DNA of 64,000 nt from the NCBI RefSeq assembly GCF_001544615.1, contig NZ_FCNV02000009.1, forward strand, positions 62,001-126,000, written 5' to 3'. The number at the start of each line of letters is the position of its first letter. Position 1 is the stretch's first letter. This DNA is from Caballeronia concitans. Lineage in GTDB: Bacteria; Pseudomonadota; Gammaproteobacteria; Burkholderiales; Burkholderiaceae. The notes under the pieces are model-generated. The model saw nothing but the letters and a program-made list of their open reading frames with translations. It was not told where the DNA came from and made no database searches. This document shows positions 35,565 through 45,627 of the stretch, piece after piece. The translations under genes were made by a program, and so were the position numbers.

Positions 35565-36857
35565 ATGAGTTTGATGACGAAGCTTGGCCTGAAAACGCTG
35601 GTCGCATCCTGCCTGATCGCAGCCGGCACCGCCGCACACGCCCAGTTGAACGTGCTCGTCACCGGCGTCGGTTCGACGCAGTTTCCGATCGCGACGGCCA
35701 ATTTCGCCAACGAGGCGAGTTCGCCGCAGCAAGTCAGCGCGATCATTCGTCAGGATTTGCAGAGAAGCGGCAAGTTCACGAACATCGACGCGGGCGGCAC
35801 GCCGGTGTCCGAAACGGACTCGGTCGATCTCGGCGCATGGAAAGCCAAGGGCGCGGACGCATTCGTGTCCGGCAGCGTCACGCGGCTGTCGAACGGACAG
35901 TACGAAGTGCGCTTCCGTCTCTATGACACGGTGAAGCAGCAGAGCCTGGGCGGACTGTCGCTCGTCAGCGCGGAAAGTGGCTTGCGCATGAGCGCGCACA
36001 AGATCGCGGACTACATCTACGCCAAGCTGCTCGGCGGCCGAGGCGTGTTCGCCACGCGTCTGTCGTACGTCATCCAGACGGGCGGGCGTTATCAATTGCA
36101 GATCTCGGATTCGGACGGCCAGGACGCGAAGATCGCCCTCTCCAGCCCGGAACCGATCATCTCGCCCGCGTGGTCGCCGGACGGCACGAAGGTCGCGTAC
36201 GTGTCGTTTGAACGCAAGAAGCCGGTCGTCTATATCCATGACCTGCCGACGGGACGCCGCGTGATCGTATCGAATCAGAAGGGCAACAACAGTGCGCCGG
36301 CGTGGTCGCCTGACGGGCGCAAGCTCGCGGTCGCCCTGTCGCGCACCGGCAATACGCAGATTTTCGAAGTCAACGCGGACGGCTCCGGCCTGCGCCGTCT
36401 GACACAAGGCAGTTCCATCGATACCGAGCCGTCCTACTCGCCCGATGGCAACTCCATCTATTTCACGAGCGATCGCGGCGGCCAACCGCAGATCTACAAG
36501 ATGCCGGCGGCGGGGGAAAGCGCCGGCGCGGCCCAGCGGGTCACGTTTGCGGGGAGCTACAACACGAGCCCGCGCGTGAGTCCGGACGGCAAGCAACTCG
36601 CGTACATTTCGCGCACTGGCGGCGGCTTCAAGCTGTATCTGCAGGACCTCGCGTCCGGCACGGCAACGGGGCTGACCGACACGACGCATGACGAATCGCC
36701 GAGCTTCGCGGCGAATGGTCAGTACATCCTCTACGCCACCCAAGTGAACGGACGTGGCGTGTTGGCAGCCGTGTCGACCGATGGTCGCACGCGGCAAGTC
36801 TTGTCAGTTCAGGGCGGTGCGGTGCGCGAGCCGTCCTGGGGTCCGTTCATGCAATAA
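35565..36857 (+). CDS. tolB: TolB beta-propeller protein
   Basis: 430 aa with a Sec signal peptide (cleavage near AHA, residue 26) and repeated WSPDG(T/R)KxA-type blades of the C-terminal propeller. TolB is the periplasmic partner that shuttles between Pal and TolA. 105 bp after tolA; same operon. Confidence 0.96.
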   Translation: MSLMTKLGLKTLVASCLIAAGTAAHAQLNVLVTGVGSTQFPIATANFANEASSPQQVSAIIRQDLQRSGKFTNIDAGGTPVSETDSVDLGAWKAKGADAFVSGSVTRLSNGQYEVRFRLYDTVKQQSLGGLSLVSAESGLRMSAHKIADYIYAKLLGGRGVFATRLSYVIQTGGRYQLQISDSDGQDAKIALSSPEPIISPAWSPDGTKVAYVSFERKKPVVYIHDLPTGRRVIVSNQKGNNSAPAWSPDGRKLAVALSRTGNTQIFEVNADGSGLRRLTQGSSIDTEPSYSPDGNSIYFTSDRGGQPQIYKMPAAGESAGAAQRVTFAGSYNTSPRVSPDGKQLAYISRTGGGFKLYLQDLASGTATGLTDTTHDESPSFAANGQYILYATQVNGRGVLAAVSTDGRTRQVLSVQGGAVREPSWGPFMQ

Positions 36858-36912
36858 ATCCAGCAACAACGTTTCACATACAACGTTCAGCTACAACACA
36901 AGGAGAGGTACC

Positions 36913-37419
36913 ATGATGTCGAAACTTCGTATCGGCCTGGCAGTTGCGATGGTCGGCGCATTGGCAGCGTGTCACTCGGGCGTGAAGCTCGACGAAGGCG
37001 CGAACAAGGGTGCGGGCACGGCGCAGCCGAACCCGCGTGACGTTCAAACGGTCAATGTCGACCCGCTGAACGATCCGAACAGCCCGCTCGCCAAGCGCAG
37101 CATCTATTTCGACTTCGACAGCTATGCCGTGAAGGACGACTATCAGCCGCTGCTGCAGCAACACTCGTCGTATCTGAAGAGCCATCCGGAGCGTCACGTC
37201 CTGATTCAAGGCAACACCGACGAACGCGGCACGAGCGAGTACAACCTCGCGCTGGGCCAGAAGCGTGCGGAAGCCGTGCGTCGCGCCATGTCGCTGATGG
37301 GCGTTGCGGATTCGCAGATGGAAGCCGTGAGCCTTGGCAAGGAAAAGCCGACGGCGACGGGTCACGACGAGTCGTCGTACGCGCAGAACCGTCGCGCGGA
37401 TCTCGTGTACCAGCAGTAA
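36913..37419 (+). CDS. pal: Peptidoglycan-associated lipoprotein Pal
   Basis: 168 aa; the ATG at 36913 is followed at once by a second ATG at 36916, and both share the strong AAGGAGAGG ribosome site. A lipobox LAAC ends at about C20, followed by the OmpA-like domain with IYFDFDSYAVKDDY and TDERGTSEYNLALGQKRAEAV. It anchors the outer membrane to peptidoglycan. Confidence 0.96.
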   Translation: MMSKLRIGLAVAMVGALAACHSGVKLDEGANKGAGTAQPNPRDVQTVNVDPLNDPNSPLAKRSIYFDFDSYAVKDDYQPLLQQHSSYLKSHPERHVLIQGNTDERGTSEYNLALGQKRAEAVRRAMSLMGVADSQMEAVSLGKEKPTATGHDESSYAQNRRADLVYQQ

Positions 37420-37465
37420 GTCGTAACACTCTCAGTCACGTAACCAGTCACGGGTGAGTCGCCCT

Positions 37466-38215
37466 ATGTTGTATCGCTTTCCCTTGCTGCGGGTGGCCGC
37501 AGCCGCGTGTTTCGCCGTTTCGGCGATGTCGGGCGCGCCCGCGCACGCCGGTGTCTTCGACGACAACGAAGCGCGCAAGGCCGTGCTCGATCTGCGCACG
37601 AAAACGGATGGCCTCGCCAGCCAGTTGTCGGCAGCGCAGCGCACGATCCTCGATCAGTCGAACCGTATCGACCAGTTGAATCAGCAGGTCGCCACGCTTC
37701 GCGGTCAGAACGAGGATCTGGCGAATCAGGTCACGACGCTGCAGAAGCAGCAGAAGGACTATTACGCCGATCTCGATGCGCGCCTGAAGAAGTTCGAGCC
37801 GCAGCAGCAGACCGTCGACGGCGTGACCGGTTCGGTCGAGCCCGGCGAGACGGAAGCGTTCAACGCAGCATCGACTCAATTCCGTAACGGTGACTACAAG
37901 AACGCCGCGGCGTCGTTCAAGGCGTTCGTATCGAAGTATCCGCAGAGCCCGTATCAGCCGACCGCGCAGTATTGGCTCGGCAATGCGTTGTATGCGCAGC
38001 GCGACTACAAGGGATCGACCGCGATCTGGCAGAACCTGGTGAAGACGTATCCGACGCATCCGCGAGCACCCGAAGCGTTGCTGGCAATCGCGAACAACCA
38101 GATCGAGCAAGGTCAGAAAGCGGCTGCGAAGCAGACGCTCCAACAGATCATCTCGCAGTATTCGGGCACCGAAGTCGCGCAATCCGCGCAGAGCAAGATG
38201 TCGCAAGTGAAGTAA
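37466..38215 (+). CDS. cpoB: CpoB (YbgF), cell division coordinator
   Basis: 249 aa from the ATG at 37466 (a GTG at 37454 is an alternative). Signal peptide to about AHA (residue 28), a coiled-coil of about residues 40-120, then three TPRs (GDYKNAAASFKAFVSKYPQS, YKGSTAIWQNLVKTYP). CpoB links peptidoglycan synthesis with Tol-driven outer-membrane constriction. Last gene of the tol operon, followed by a terminator. Confidence 0.93.
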   Translation: MLYRFPLLRVAAAACFAVSAMSGAPAHAGVFDDNEARKAVLDLRTKTDGLASQLSAAQRTILDQSNRIDQLNQQVATLRGQNEDLANQVTTLQKQQKDYYADLDARLKKFEPQQQTVDGVTGSVEPGETEAFNAASTQFRNGDYKNAAASFKAFVSKYPQSPYQPTAQYWLGNALYAQRDYKGSTAIWQNLVKTYPTHPRAPEALLAIANNQIEQGQKAAAKQTLQQIISQYSGTEVAQSAQSKMSQVK

Positions 38216-38248
38216 GCGGAGCTTCGGCTTTCGCGCCTCTCGATGAGG

Positions 38249-38280
38249 ACGCCCGCGGGCGTGCATGCCGCGGGCGTTTC
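38249..38280 (+). terminator. Terminator of the tolQRAB-pal-cpoB operon
   Basis: ACGCCCGCGG and CCGCGGGCGT arms around a nine-base loop, followed by TTCTCTT. It begins about 30 bp after the cpoB stop. Confidence 0.8.
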
Positions 38281-38305
38281 TCTTATCGATAACAGGCCAG
38301 ATCGG

Positions 38306-38335
38306 TTGACAGCATCAGAAAACGCCGATTATAAT
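38306..38335 (+). promoter_or_regulatory. Promoter of the tRNA-Lys gene
   Basis: TTGACA (38306-38311), 18-bp spacer, TATAAT (38330-38335): perfect consensus boxes just upstream of the tRNA, whose first base is 12 bp after the -10. Confidence 0.85.
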
Positions 38336-38347
38336 TTTGCCTCTTTC

Positions 38348-38423
38348 GGGTCGTTAGCTCAGCTGGTAGAGCAGCGGACTTTTAATCCGTTGGTCGCAGG
38401 TTCGAATCCCGCACGGCCTACCA
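38348..38423 (+). tRNA. tRNA-Lys (anticodon TTT)
   Basis: 76 nt ending in an encoded CCA. The anticodon loop CTTTTAA has TTT flanked by a stem (GCGGA/TCCGT), the D-arm reads GCTC-AGCTGGTA-GAGC and the T-loop TTCGAAT. Three pairs in the 3' half are unusual: G1-U72 and U4-G69 wobbles in the acceptor stem and an A51-C63 mismatch in the T-stem. The rest matches a normal tRNA-Lys, so it could still fold, but the 3' end may have been changed by recombination. Confidence 0.92.
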
Positions 38424-38438
38424 AAGAATCAAGCAGAT

Positions 38439-38466
38439 AGCCCAGTCATTGCGACTGGGCTTTTTG
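38439..38466 (+). terminator. Terminator after tRNA-Lys
   Basis: AGCCCAGTC, five-base loop, GACTGGGCT and TTTTGTTTTTG: a 9-bp perfect stem with a T-run 16 bp after the tRNA. Confidence 0.9.
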
Positions 38467-38599
38467 TTTTTGCGGCGTCATTTGCGCTTGCATCTCACGC
38501 GCAGCATAGTCCTCCGCACCATCCCCGCCCACTCGCATCAAGACACAATCTGTCCCGATCGTTCCTATAATCGAGTCATTGCTTTCCAGCCAGATCGCC

Positions 38600-39676
38600 A
38601 TGACCTCGAGCCTCGACGAAGCCATTCTCCGCGTGCTGCCGACCGAACGCGACGCCGTCGCCTGGCTGTCGACGCCCGAAGTGCGTCGGCGGCTCGAGGA
38701 ACGTGGGCATCGCGTCGGCTATACGAAGAAAGTGCAGCGCCACCTCACCGCGCTCGAAGCCGAATCGCGCGTGCTTTCCACCATCAACGGCCGCGAACTG
38801 CTCTGGCAGCGCAAGCCGTGGCTGCATGGTTTGCAGGAAGGCGTCGGGTTGATGAGCGCGTCCGAGGCCGTCGCGTTCCATATTCTTCAGCGCTTCGCCG
38901 GCAACAAGCTGCCGACTGCCGTAACCAAGGACATCGACCCGCTCTTTCAGGCGGCCGAAGCGCGGCTGTCGCAGGAGAAGGCGGATAGCCGGATTTATCG
39001 CGCGTGGGCGGACAAGATCGATTCCGTCGATGGCGCCTTCACGCTGATTCGCCCGAAGCTGCGTCCGGAAATCTTCAACGCGGTCGCCACCGCGACGTTC
39101 TTCGAGCGCGAACTGCTCGTGCAATACCGGCCCGCGTACAAGAGCGAGGCAAGCGGCGATCAAAAGACCCGGCGTCTCTGGCCGCTCGCGCTCGTGGAAT
39201 CGGCGGGCGTCATGTACATGGTCGCGCAGGACCCGGGCCGCGCGCCGCGCGCCGAGAAAGGCGAGTCCGAAGCGGCGCGCGCGCTGTATCGGCTGGACCG
39301 GATTCGTTCGGTGACGGAATCCGGCGAGCCGTTCACGTATCCCGAAGACTTCAAGCTGCGAAAGTACATCGAGACGCAGCAGGCGTTCGACTTCCTGCCC
39401 GAGCCGGCCGTGCGCCTCGAGCTGGCTTTCGAAGGAAATGCGGGCAATCAGCTGCGCGAATCGCCGATGTCGAAGGATCAGCACATCGACACGCTGCCCG
39501 ATGGCCGCATGAAAGTGACCGGCACCGTCACGCCCAGTCTCAAGCTGCGCTGGTGGCTGCGCGCGCTGGGGCCGGGCGTCGAGATTCTCGCGCCGCAATC
39601 ATTGCGCGATGAATTCGCCGACGATTATCTGAAGCTCGCCAAGCGCTACGCCGCGCATCGGGAAGCCCACGCATGA
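38600..39676 (+). CDS. WYL-domain transcriptional regulator
   Basis: 358 aa from the ATG at 38600. An N-terminal winged helix (about 1-85, with [20 protein letters not shown]) is followed by a WYL domain ([30 protein letters not shown]) and a C-terminal domain with [18 protein letters not shown] proteins sense nucleic-acid or nucleotide ligands and often control defence and DNA-repair genes. It overlaps the sirtuin gene by 4 bp, so the two are coupled. Confidence 0.87.
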   Translation: MTSSLDEAILRVLPTERDAVAWLSTPEVRRRLEERGHRVGYTKKVQRHLTALEAESRVLSTINGRELLWQRKPWLHGLQEGVGLMSASEAVAFHILQRFAGNKLPTAVTKDIDPLFQAAEARLSQEKADSRIYRAWADKIDSVDGAFTLIRPKLRPEIFNAVATATFFERELLVQYRPAYKSEASGDQKTRRLWPLALVESAGVMYMVAQDPGRAPRAEKGESEAARALYRLDRIRSVTESGEPFTYPEDFKLRKYIETQQAFDFLPEPAVRLELAFEGNAGNQLRESPMSKDQHIDTLPDGRMKVTGTVTPSLKLRWWLRALGPGVEILAPQSLRDEFADDYLKLAKRYAAHREAHA

Positions 39677-40488
39677 CAGACGAAACCAACCTTCGACAAG
39701 CCGCCGAATGGCTGCGCGACGCCGACGGCCTGCTCGTCACCGCGGGCGCGGGCATGGGCGTCGATTCGGGCCTGCCGGACTTTCGCGGGCCCGAAGGTTT
39801 CTGGCGCGCGTATCCGGCGTTGCGGCATCACGGCTTCTCGTTCGAAGAGATGGCGAATCCCGGAGGCTTCACGCGGCATCCGCGCCTCGCGTGGGGCTTC
39901 TACGGGCATCGGCTGGCGCTGTATCGCGCAACGGAGCCGCACGAAGGTTTCCGCGTGCTCCAGCGCTGGGCCGCGCGCATGGCGCACGGCGCGTTCGTCT
40001 TCACGAGCAATGTGGATGGCCAATTCCAGCGCGCAGGCTTCGCGCCCGAACGCGTCGCGGAGTGCCACGGCTCGATTCACGCGATGCAATGCATCGACGG
40101 ATGCACGAACGATATCTGGCCCGCCGACGATTTCGCGCCGGTCATCGACGAAAGCCGCTGCGAACTCGTCAACGCGTGGCCGGTGTGTCCGCATTGCGGG
40201 CGCATCGCGCGGCCGAACATCCTCATGTTCGGCGACTGGAACTGGATCGACACGCATGCCGCGCGTCAGGAAGGCAGACTCGCCGCGTGGCTCGATGGCG
40301 TCGAGCGGCTCGTGGTCGTCGAAATGGGCGCGGGCCGCGCGCTGCCGACCGTCCGGCGCTTCAGCGAACGCCACGGCCCGCGCGTGATCCGCATCAATCC
40401 GCGCGAGCATGACATTGCGCCGGGCGTGGGCGTCGGCATCGCGGGCGGCGCGATGGCGACGCTTCTGCGCCTCGATCAGCTCATGTAG
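39673..40488 (+). CDS. Sir2-family NAD-dependent protein deacylase
   Basis: 271 aa. The sirtuin blocks are all present: [15 protein letters not shown] (25-39), TSNVDGQF (from about 111), the catalytic His (H132, ECHGSIH) and four zinc cysteines (CIDGC and CPHC). It removes acyl groups from lysine with NAD; the exact acyl preference is unknown. Coupled to the WYL regulator by ATGA. The last 13 bp overlap the end of the convergent ATPase gene. Confidence 0.88.
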   Translation: MTDETNLRQAAEWLRDADGLLVTAGAGMGVDSGLPDFRGPEGFWRAYPALRHHGFSFEEMANPGGFTRHPRLAWGFYGHRLALYRATEPHEGFRVLQRWAARMAHGAFVFTSNVDGQFQRAGFAPERVAECHGSIHAMQCIDGCTNDIWPADDFAPVIDESRCELVNAWPVCPHCGRIARPNILMFGDWNWIDTHAARQEGRLAAWLDGVERLVVVEMGAGRALPTVRRFSERHGPRVIRINPREHDIAPGVGVGIAGGAMATLLRLDQLM

Positions 40489-43400
40489 CGCACGTTGACG
40501 TGCGGCCCGAACACTTCGCGCACCATGCCGACGAGGTGATCGTGGTGGCTCAGGAAAATCACCTGCGTGCGCTTCGCCAGATGCGCGAGCACGCGCAGGC
40601 CGGCGCGGGCGCGGGCGTCGTCGAAATTGATGAAGAGATCGTCCGCGACGAACGGCAGCGCGGACGCCTTTTCTCCGTGCTCTTCGAGCGCCGCGAGCCG
40701 CAGCGCGAGAAACAACTGGTCGCGCGTGCCCTCGCTCATGCCGCCGATCTCGACGTGCTCGCCGCTGGCCGCGCGCACGGCGGCCAGCGCCATCGGCTGG
40801 CGATCGTAATCGACGACGAGCCGCGCGAACGCGCCTAGCGTCAGCTCGGAGAAGATCGCGCTCGCCCGCGAGAGCATCGGACCTTGCCGACGCTCGCGGT
40901 ATCGGTCGATCGCCCACTTCAAGAGCGTCGATGCCGTCTCGACCTTGACGAAGCGCTCGGCGGCATCGGCCATGACGGACAGCGCTTCCTGGCGCTTCGC
41001 CTCGGCGCGCGCGGCGTTGGCTTCGCCGGAAATGGCGTCGAGTTCGCGGCGCGCGGCGGCGAGTTCGGCGGCGAGCGCCGTCGATGCGTTCACCGACTCC
41101 GTCAACGCCCCGCCGATCAGCGAAAGCTCGGCCTCCACGCTCGCGATGTCCGCGCCCGCCACGTCCGCGATGAGCGCGTCGAGCGTCAGCCCGTCGCCGC
41201 CCTTGATGAACGCGTCGCGCGCGTCGTTGACGGCGGCGGTCAACTCGCGCTTGCGCTGCGCCTTCGCGATGCGCGCCGCGAGCAGGTCTGGCGTGTCGAC
41301 GCCCGCGAGATCGTAGAGCGGCCGCAAGCTCGCGCGCGCTTCCTCGAAGGCCGTTTTTGCAGCGCTCACCTGTTCGTTCGCGGTCGCCAGTTCCTTCCGG
41401 ATGCGCTCCGCTTCCGCACGCGCCGCACACGCGCTTTCGAGCCGCGTCGACAATTCGAGCGAAATCCCGTTCGCTCCGAGCGTGACGAGTTCGCTGTCGA
41501 TCTGACCCGCGAGCCGCGCGGCATTCGACGCCAACGCCGCGAGCGACGCGCGCATCACGTCGATCTGACCGGTGCGAATGGCGTCCACATGCGCAAGCTG
41601 CTCGCCGATTCTCTTCACGATGGCGATGGCCGTTTCCGCCGCCGACTGCGAATCCGCCGCGACCGCGACGCCCGCCTTCGCGACCGCCGCCGACCACTCG
41701 CCCTGCCAGCGCGCGAAGGCTTCGTTCGCCGCTTTCGCCGCGCTTTGGCGCGCGACGCTCTCGGCGCGCGCCGTATCGAGTTCCCCGCTGATGTGACGAC
41801 GCGTGAGCGCCGCCGCATCGATCGCGCCGATGTGGGCTTCCGCGATGTCGCACAGCGTGTCGAGACGCGCGAGCGCATCGGCGGCGACGCCCGCGTCCGC
41901 GAGATGGCGCGCGAGGGCGTCGCGGTGCGCGGCGGCATCGGCGGATTCGCGGGCGAGCTCGGCGGCGTGCTTCGCAAGCGTCTGCGATGCCGACAGCGCT
42001 TCACCGCGACGCGCGAGCCACGACGGCACATCGTCGAGCACCATGTCCGCTATTTGCGATTGCGCGGCCAGCGTGCGCCACGTCTCGTCGAATTGCTGCA
42101 ACGCCGAAGCCGCTTCGCGCTCGGCCTGCTCGCGGCGCGCGACGGTCTGCTCGTCCGCCGACACGCGGCGCTTCAACGCGGCAAGCTGCGTCGATTGGCC
42201 GACCGAGCCGAGCTGACGGTCAGCGAGCGCATCCGCCGCGTGCATCGCGGTTTCGAATTCCGGCGCGGCGGACGAAAGCGGCGCATCGCCCGATTTCATT
42301 GCGCGCCAGGCGGCATCGCGCGTGTCGCGAGCCTCGCGCACTTCGTCGCCGGTCACGACCTGATGCGTCTGCACGAAGTCGCCGAGTTCGGTTTGCGTGT
42401 CGTGAAGCGCGTCCTGCGCTTCCTTCACGCGATCTTCGGCCAGCGCGAGCCGCGACGCCAGCGCCTGCCGCTCGTCGCGCAACGATGCGATGCGCTCGGC
42501 TGTCGGCAGCGTCATCGCCTGAAGTTCGGCGAGCGGGCGCGTCCATTTCCCCAGCGATGCGAGGCCCGCCTGCAGTGCGTGCTCCGCGTCACGGCGCGCG
42601 TCGTCGAGGCGGCGTTGCGTCGCATCGGTATCGCGATACTTCTGCGCGGCGCGCACGGCGGCTCGCAAACCGGGCGCGACATCGGCATGCGCGATCGCAG
42701 CGAGACGCGCTTCCAGCGCCGCGATTTCCGCGACGCCCTCCTCCACCGCCTGCTCCGCATGACGCGCCGCGAGTTCGAGTTCGCCGCGCTCGAGCATCAG
42801 GCTCGACACCGTCTGCAACGCGAGTGGCCCCGGTAGCGCGCGGCGCGCGCCCGCTTCGTCCTGCGGCCAGCCGAGTTGCGCGCAATCCTGCGCGATCTGC
42901 CGCAGACGCGCAGCGACTTCCTGTTCCAGCCGCGCGATTTCGTCCGCGTGATTCGCGCACCGATGCCGCGTCGCTTCGAGCGCGCGAATGTCGGCTTCGA
43001 CGGCGAGCAGCGCCTGATCGATGCGTATCTCGCCCAGATCCTTCTGCAATTGATCGACGGCGTTCGCGTGCAGATCGAGCGCGGTCTGCGCGGACGCGAG
43101 CCGCGTCAGCGCGCTTTGCAGCGTGGCCTCGGCGTTGGCGGGGAGATCGGCGGTATCGCCGAGTTCGCTCAGTTCCGCCGCCTTGTCGCGCCACACGTTC
43201 AGATACGGCGCGACGCGTCGAATGCGTTCGAGCCGCGCGCGCTTCGCTTCGAGTTCCGCGCGACGCGCTTCCTGTTCGCGACTGCGCTCCTGCACGTCCT
43301 CGACCGCGCCGTGCGCACGACGCCACTGCGCGGTCCGCACGCTCGCGGTCTTGAGTTCGGCGGTCGCTTCGTCGTATTGCTTCAGGCCGATGTAGTACGC

Positions 43401-43940
43401 GCGCTCGCCCGACTTGCGCTTCGCCCAAAGGCTGTCGGCTTCGTCGGCGAGACGCTGGCGCACTTCGCCCAAGCTCGCGATGCCCGCCGCCGATTGAAAC
43501 AGCACCTGCCCGACATCGCTCGATGCATCCAGAATGCTCTGGCCGCCGCGAATCAGCGCCGTGTGATCGAGGCAATACATCTGCTCGAAGAAGCTCTTGT
43601 CGGCGGCGCCGAGAAAAGGCGCGAGCGCGTCGGCAGTCAGCGCGTCGCCATTGGACGTGACGAGCGGCGACTTGCGGCTCTTCGTGCGATGAAACGCAAT
43701 GCCCGCGCCATCCTTTTGCAGCTTCGCGCCGAGCCGCAGGTCGCTTTGCGCGTGCCGGAACGCCAGCGACGAACTATGCGGCATGCCGAAGAGCAGTTCG
43801 GAGATGGCCGTCTTGATCGTGGATTTACCCGCTTCGTTCGGGCCGACGACAAAATGAAAATCGTGCTCCGCCGACGGAAAGTCGACGGTGTGATCCGTGA
43901 ATTTTCCGTAGCGAATGAGATCGAGTTGACTGATGCGCAT
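40476..43940 (-). CDS. YhaN-like SMC/SbcC-type AAA ATPase
   Basis: 1154 aa. The Walker A loop GPNEAGKST lies at 33-41 within an N-terminal ATPase half; residues about 170-950 are alternating coiled coils rich in Ala, Glu and Arg; and the C-terminal lobe holds the signature and Walker B region (SEGTRDQLFLALRLAALE, LPFVADDLFINFDD). It pairs with the downstream-named phosphoesterase in an SbcCD-like complex, thought to process DNA ends. Its start is 3 bp after that gene's stop, so they are one operon. Confidence 0.88.
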   Translation of the reverse strand: MRISQLDLIRYGKFTDHTVDFPSAEHDFHFVVGPNEAGKSTIKTAISELLFGMPHSSSLAFRHAQSDLRLGAKLQKDGAGIAFHRTKSRKSPLVTSNGDALTADALAPFLGAADKSFFEQMYCLDHTALIRGGQSILDASSDVGQVLFQSAAGIASLGEVRQRLADEADSLWAKRKSGERAYYIGLKQYDEATAELKTASVRTAQWRRAHGAVEDVQERSREQEARRAELEAKRARLERIRRVAPYLNVWRDKAAELSELGDTADLPANAEATLQSALTRLASAQTALDLHANAVDQLQKDLGEIRIDQALLAVEADIRALEATRHRCANHADEIARLEQEVAARLRQIAQDCAQLGWPQDEAGARRALPGPLALQTVSSLMLERGELELAARHAEQAVEEGVAEIAALEARLAAIAHADVAPGLRAAVRAAQKYRDTDATQRRLDDARRDAEHALQAGLASLGKWTRPLAELQAMTLPTAERIASLRDERQALASRLALAEDRVKEAQDALHDTQTELGDFVQTHQVVTGDEVREARDTRDAAWRAMKSGDAPLSSAAPEFETAMHAADALADRQLGSVGQSTQLAALKRRVSADEQTVARREQAEREAASALQQFDETWRTLAAQSQIADMVLDDVPSWLARRGEALSASQTLAKHAAELARESADAAAHRDALARHLADAGVAADALARLDTLCDIAEAHIGAIDAAALTRRHISGELDTARAESVARQSAAKAANEAFARWQGEWSAAVAKAGVAVAADSQSAAETAIAIVKRIGEQLAHVDAIRTGQIDVMRASLAALASNAARLAGQIDSELVTLGANGISLELSTRLESACAARAEAERIRKELATANEQVSAAKTAFEEARASLRPLYDLAGVDTPDLLAARIAKAQRKRELTAAVNDARDAFIKGGDGLTLDALIADVAGADIASVEAELSLIGGALTESVNASTALAAELAAARRELDAISGEANAARAEAKRQEALSVMADAAERFVKVETASTLLKWAIDRYRERRQGPMLSRASAIFSELTLGAFARLVVDYDRQPMALAAVRAASGEHVEIGGMSEGTRDQLFLALRLAALEEHGEKASALPFVADDLFINFDDARARAGLRVLAHLAKRTQVIFLSHHDHLVGMVREVFGPHVNVRYMS

Positions 43941-43943
43941 GCG

Positions 43944-45209
43944 TCACTCCGCGTCCGCGAGTTGCGCGATGAGGCCGGAGCGCACTTCGCTCACGAGCTT
44001 CGCGAGGTCGCCGTCGCGCACGTATTCGAGTTCGGGCACGGACTTCTGCAATTCGGCCGGCGCCTGCGAGGCCAGCGTGATGAGCCGCTCTTTCAGCATG
44101 GCGATGAATTCGGGATCGGATTCGGCTTCGATCAGAAGGCCGTGGAGATCGGCGAGCGCATCGGCGGCGCCGTCTTCATTCGATGCCGGCAATGCGCGCG
44201 CGATCGGCTGCGTCGTCACTTTCACCTTTTCGAGCCACAGGCTCTCGTGGCTGATCGCCGCGATCTGCGCGAGCACTTCGGCGCGCAACTGCGTGGCGTT
44301 GGCGAAAAGTTCGCCGTGCGCTTTCGTCGCGCCGGTGACGGTCACGCGCACCGCATGCGGCACCGGCCGCTCGGCGCGTTCGATCAGCGCTTCGAGCGCA
44401 CGGCCGGCCGCGCGCGCGACTTCATCGAGCGTGGCGAGACCGGACGCATCGACGATGACGGATTCCCAGCGCAACACGTCGATAAAAAGCCGCTCGACGC
44501 TCAACTTGTCCGCCTCCGACACGTTGACGATCACCGCGCCGCGCCTGCCCGTCTCGCGGATGTTGCGCCCTTGCAGATTGCCCGGAAACACGATCGTCGA
44601 GGCTTCGTCCCACATCGCGAATTCATGCACATGCCCGAGCGCCCAGTACTGATACTCCCGCGCGTGCAGCTCGGCGACGGTGCACGGCGCGTAGTTCGCA
44701 TGCGCCGACGAGCCTTCCAGCGCCGTGTGCAGCACGCCGATATTGAAATAGCCATCGACGGGCGACGGATACGCGGCGGCCAGATTCGCCGTCACCGCCT
44801 TGTCCTTGAAGCTGTGGCCGTGCAGCGCGACCTTCAGCGCGTCGATGCGATACGTCTGCGGCTTTTTCGTCGAAAACGTGTGGACGTTGTCCGGCAACTG
44901 GAGCTGGCTGGTCATTTCGCTTTCGGCGTCGTGATTGCCGTGGAGCACGTACACCGGAATGCCCGCGCGGCGCAGCTTGCCCATCTCCTTGCAGAAGAAG
45001 ATGCCGGTGTTGTGATCGCGCCAGGTGCCGTCGTACAGATCGCCTGCGATGACCATGAAATCGACTTGCTCGTCGATGGCAACCGCGACGAGCTTCGAGA
45101 ACGCCTCGCGCGTGGCGTTGCGCAGCATGTCGGCGGGCGCGTCGGCGTAGGCGGACAGGCCGTGCAGCGGGCTGTCGAGATGAATGTCGGCCGCATGGAT
45201 GAAGCGCAT
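43944..45209 (-). CDS. YhaO/SbcD-like metallophosphoesterase (DNA nuclease subunit)
   Basis: 421 aa from the ATG at 45209 (a longer in-frame form is non-conserved). The calcineurin-like motifs are all seen: HAADIHLDSP, GDLYDG, LHGNHD and ALGHVHE, with C-terminal capping domain. Such proteins act as Mn-dependent nuclease partners of the SbcC/YhaN ATPase. First gene of the pair; its promoter lies in 45210-45399, between it and a small divergent gene. Confidence 0.88.
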   Translation of the reverse strand: MRFIHAADIHLDSPLHGLSAYADAPADMLRNATREAFSKLVAVAIDEQVDFMVIAGDLYDGTWRDHNTGIFFCKEMGKLRRAGIPVYVLHGNHDAESEMTSQLQLPDNVHTFSTKKPQTYRIDALKVALHGHSFKDKAVTANLAAAYPSPVDGYFNIGVLHTALEGSSAHANYAPCTVAELHAREYQYWALGHVHEFAMWDEASTIVFPGNLQGRNIRETGRRGAVIVNVSEADKLSVERLFIDVLRWESVIVDASGLATLDEVARAAGRALEALIERAERPVPHAVRVTVTGATKAHGELFANATQLRAEVLAQIAAISHESLWLEKVKVTTQPIARALPASNEDGAADALADLHGLLIEAESDPEFIAMLKERLITLASQAPAELQKSVPELEYVRDGDLAKLVSEVRSGLIAQLADAE

Positions 45210-45399
45210 CGCGTTGTCTTCCCCTTGAGTATTGGTGTCGCGCGGTGTCGCGCCGGCCGAATGCGGACGACGATCGTCGCACATGAACGGGACACTTCGC
45301 GTCTCGTTCAACGCGTGAAAAGCGGCACGCGCAAGAGACGCGAAATGTCCCGACGCGCACGCACAATCATCGACGTCAACACGAAAGCGAGGTCTACCG

Positions 45400-45621
45400 A
45401 TGACCAGTCCCTACACCACGCATAACGTCGATGCCGCCATCGTCCATCTGGAACGCGTCTTGTCCGCCGAAGGCGCGAATTCGCTGTTCGGCCAGACGTA
45501 CTGGCGCACGCGCGTGCAGCAGGTCAGCGCGACACGCGGCCTGCAACGCGATCAGCGCGTGCGGCTCGACCGGCTGATGTCCCGGCTCGCCGATGCTTCC
45601 CGCGCCGGACGGCCGCGATGA
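45400..45621 (+). CDS. Small conserved hypothetical protein
   Basis: 73 aa, charged and helical (HLERVLSAEGANSLFGQTYWR). No signal peptide or membrane helix and no known motif. It lies between the YhaO gene (divergent) and rsmA (convergent, 6 bp apart). The ATG is preceded by GAGG. Support is moderate: codon use and length fit a real gene but I cannot name a family. Confidence 0.55.
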   Translation: MTSPYTTHNVDAAIVHLERVLSAEGANSLFGQTYWRTRVQQVSATRGLQRDQRVRLDRLMSRLADASRAGRPR

Positions 45622-45627
45622 GCGCGT

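Noticed and set aside
39646-41853. Very long minus-strand open frame (735 codons) opposite the sirtuin and ATPase genes
   Set aside because: Its product is an Arg/Ala/Gly-rich shadow typical of high-GC DNA; it has no known motif and lies antisense to the well-supported sirtuin and in another frame of the ATPase.
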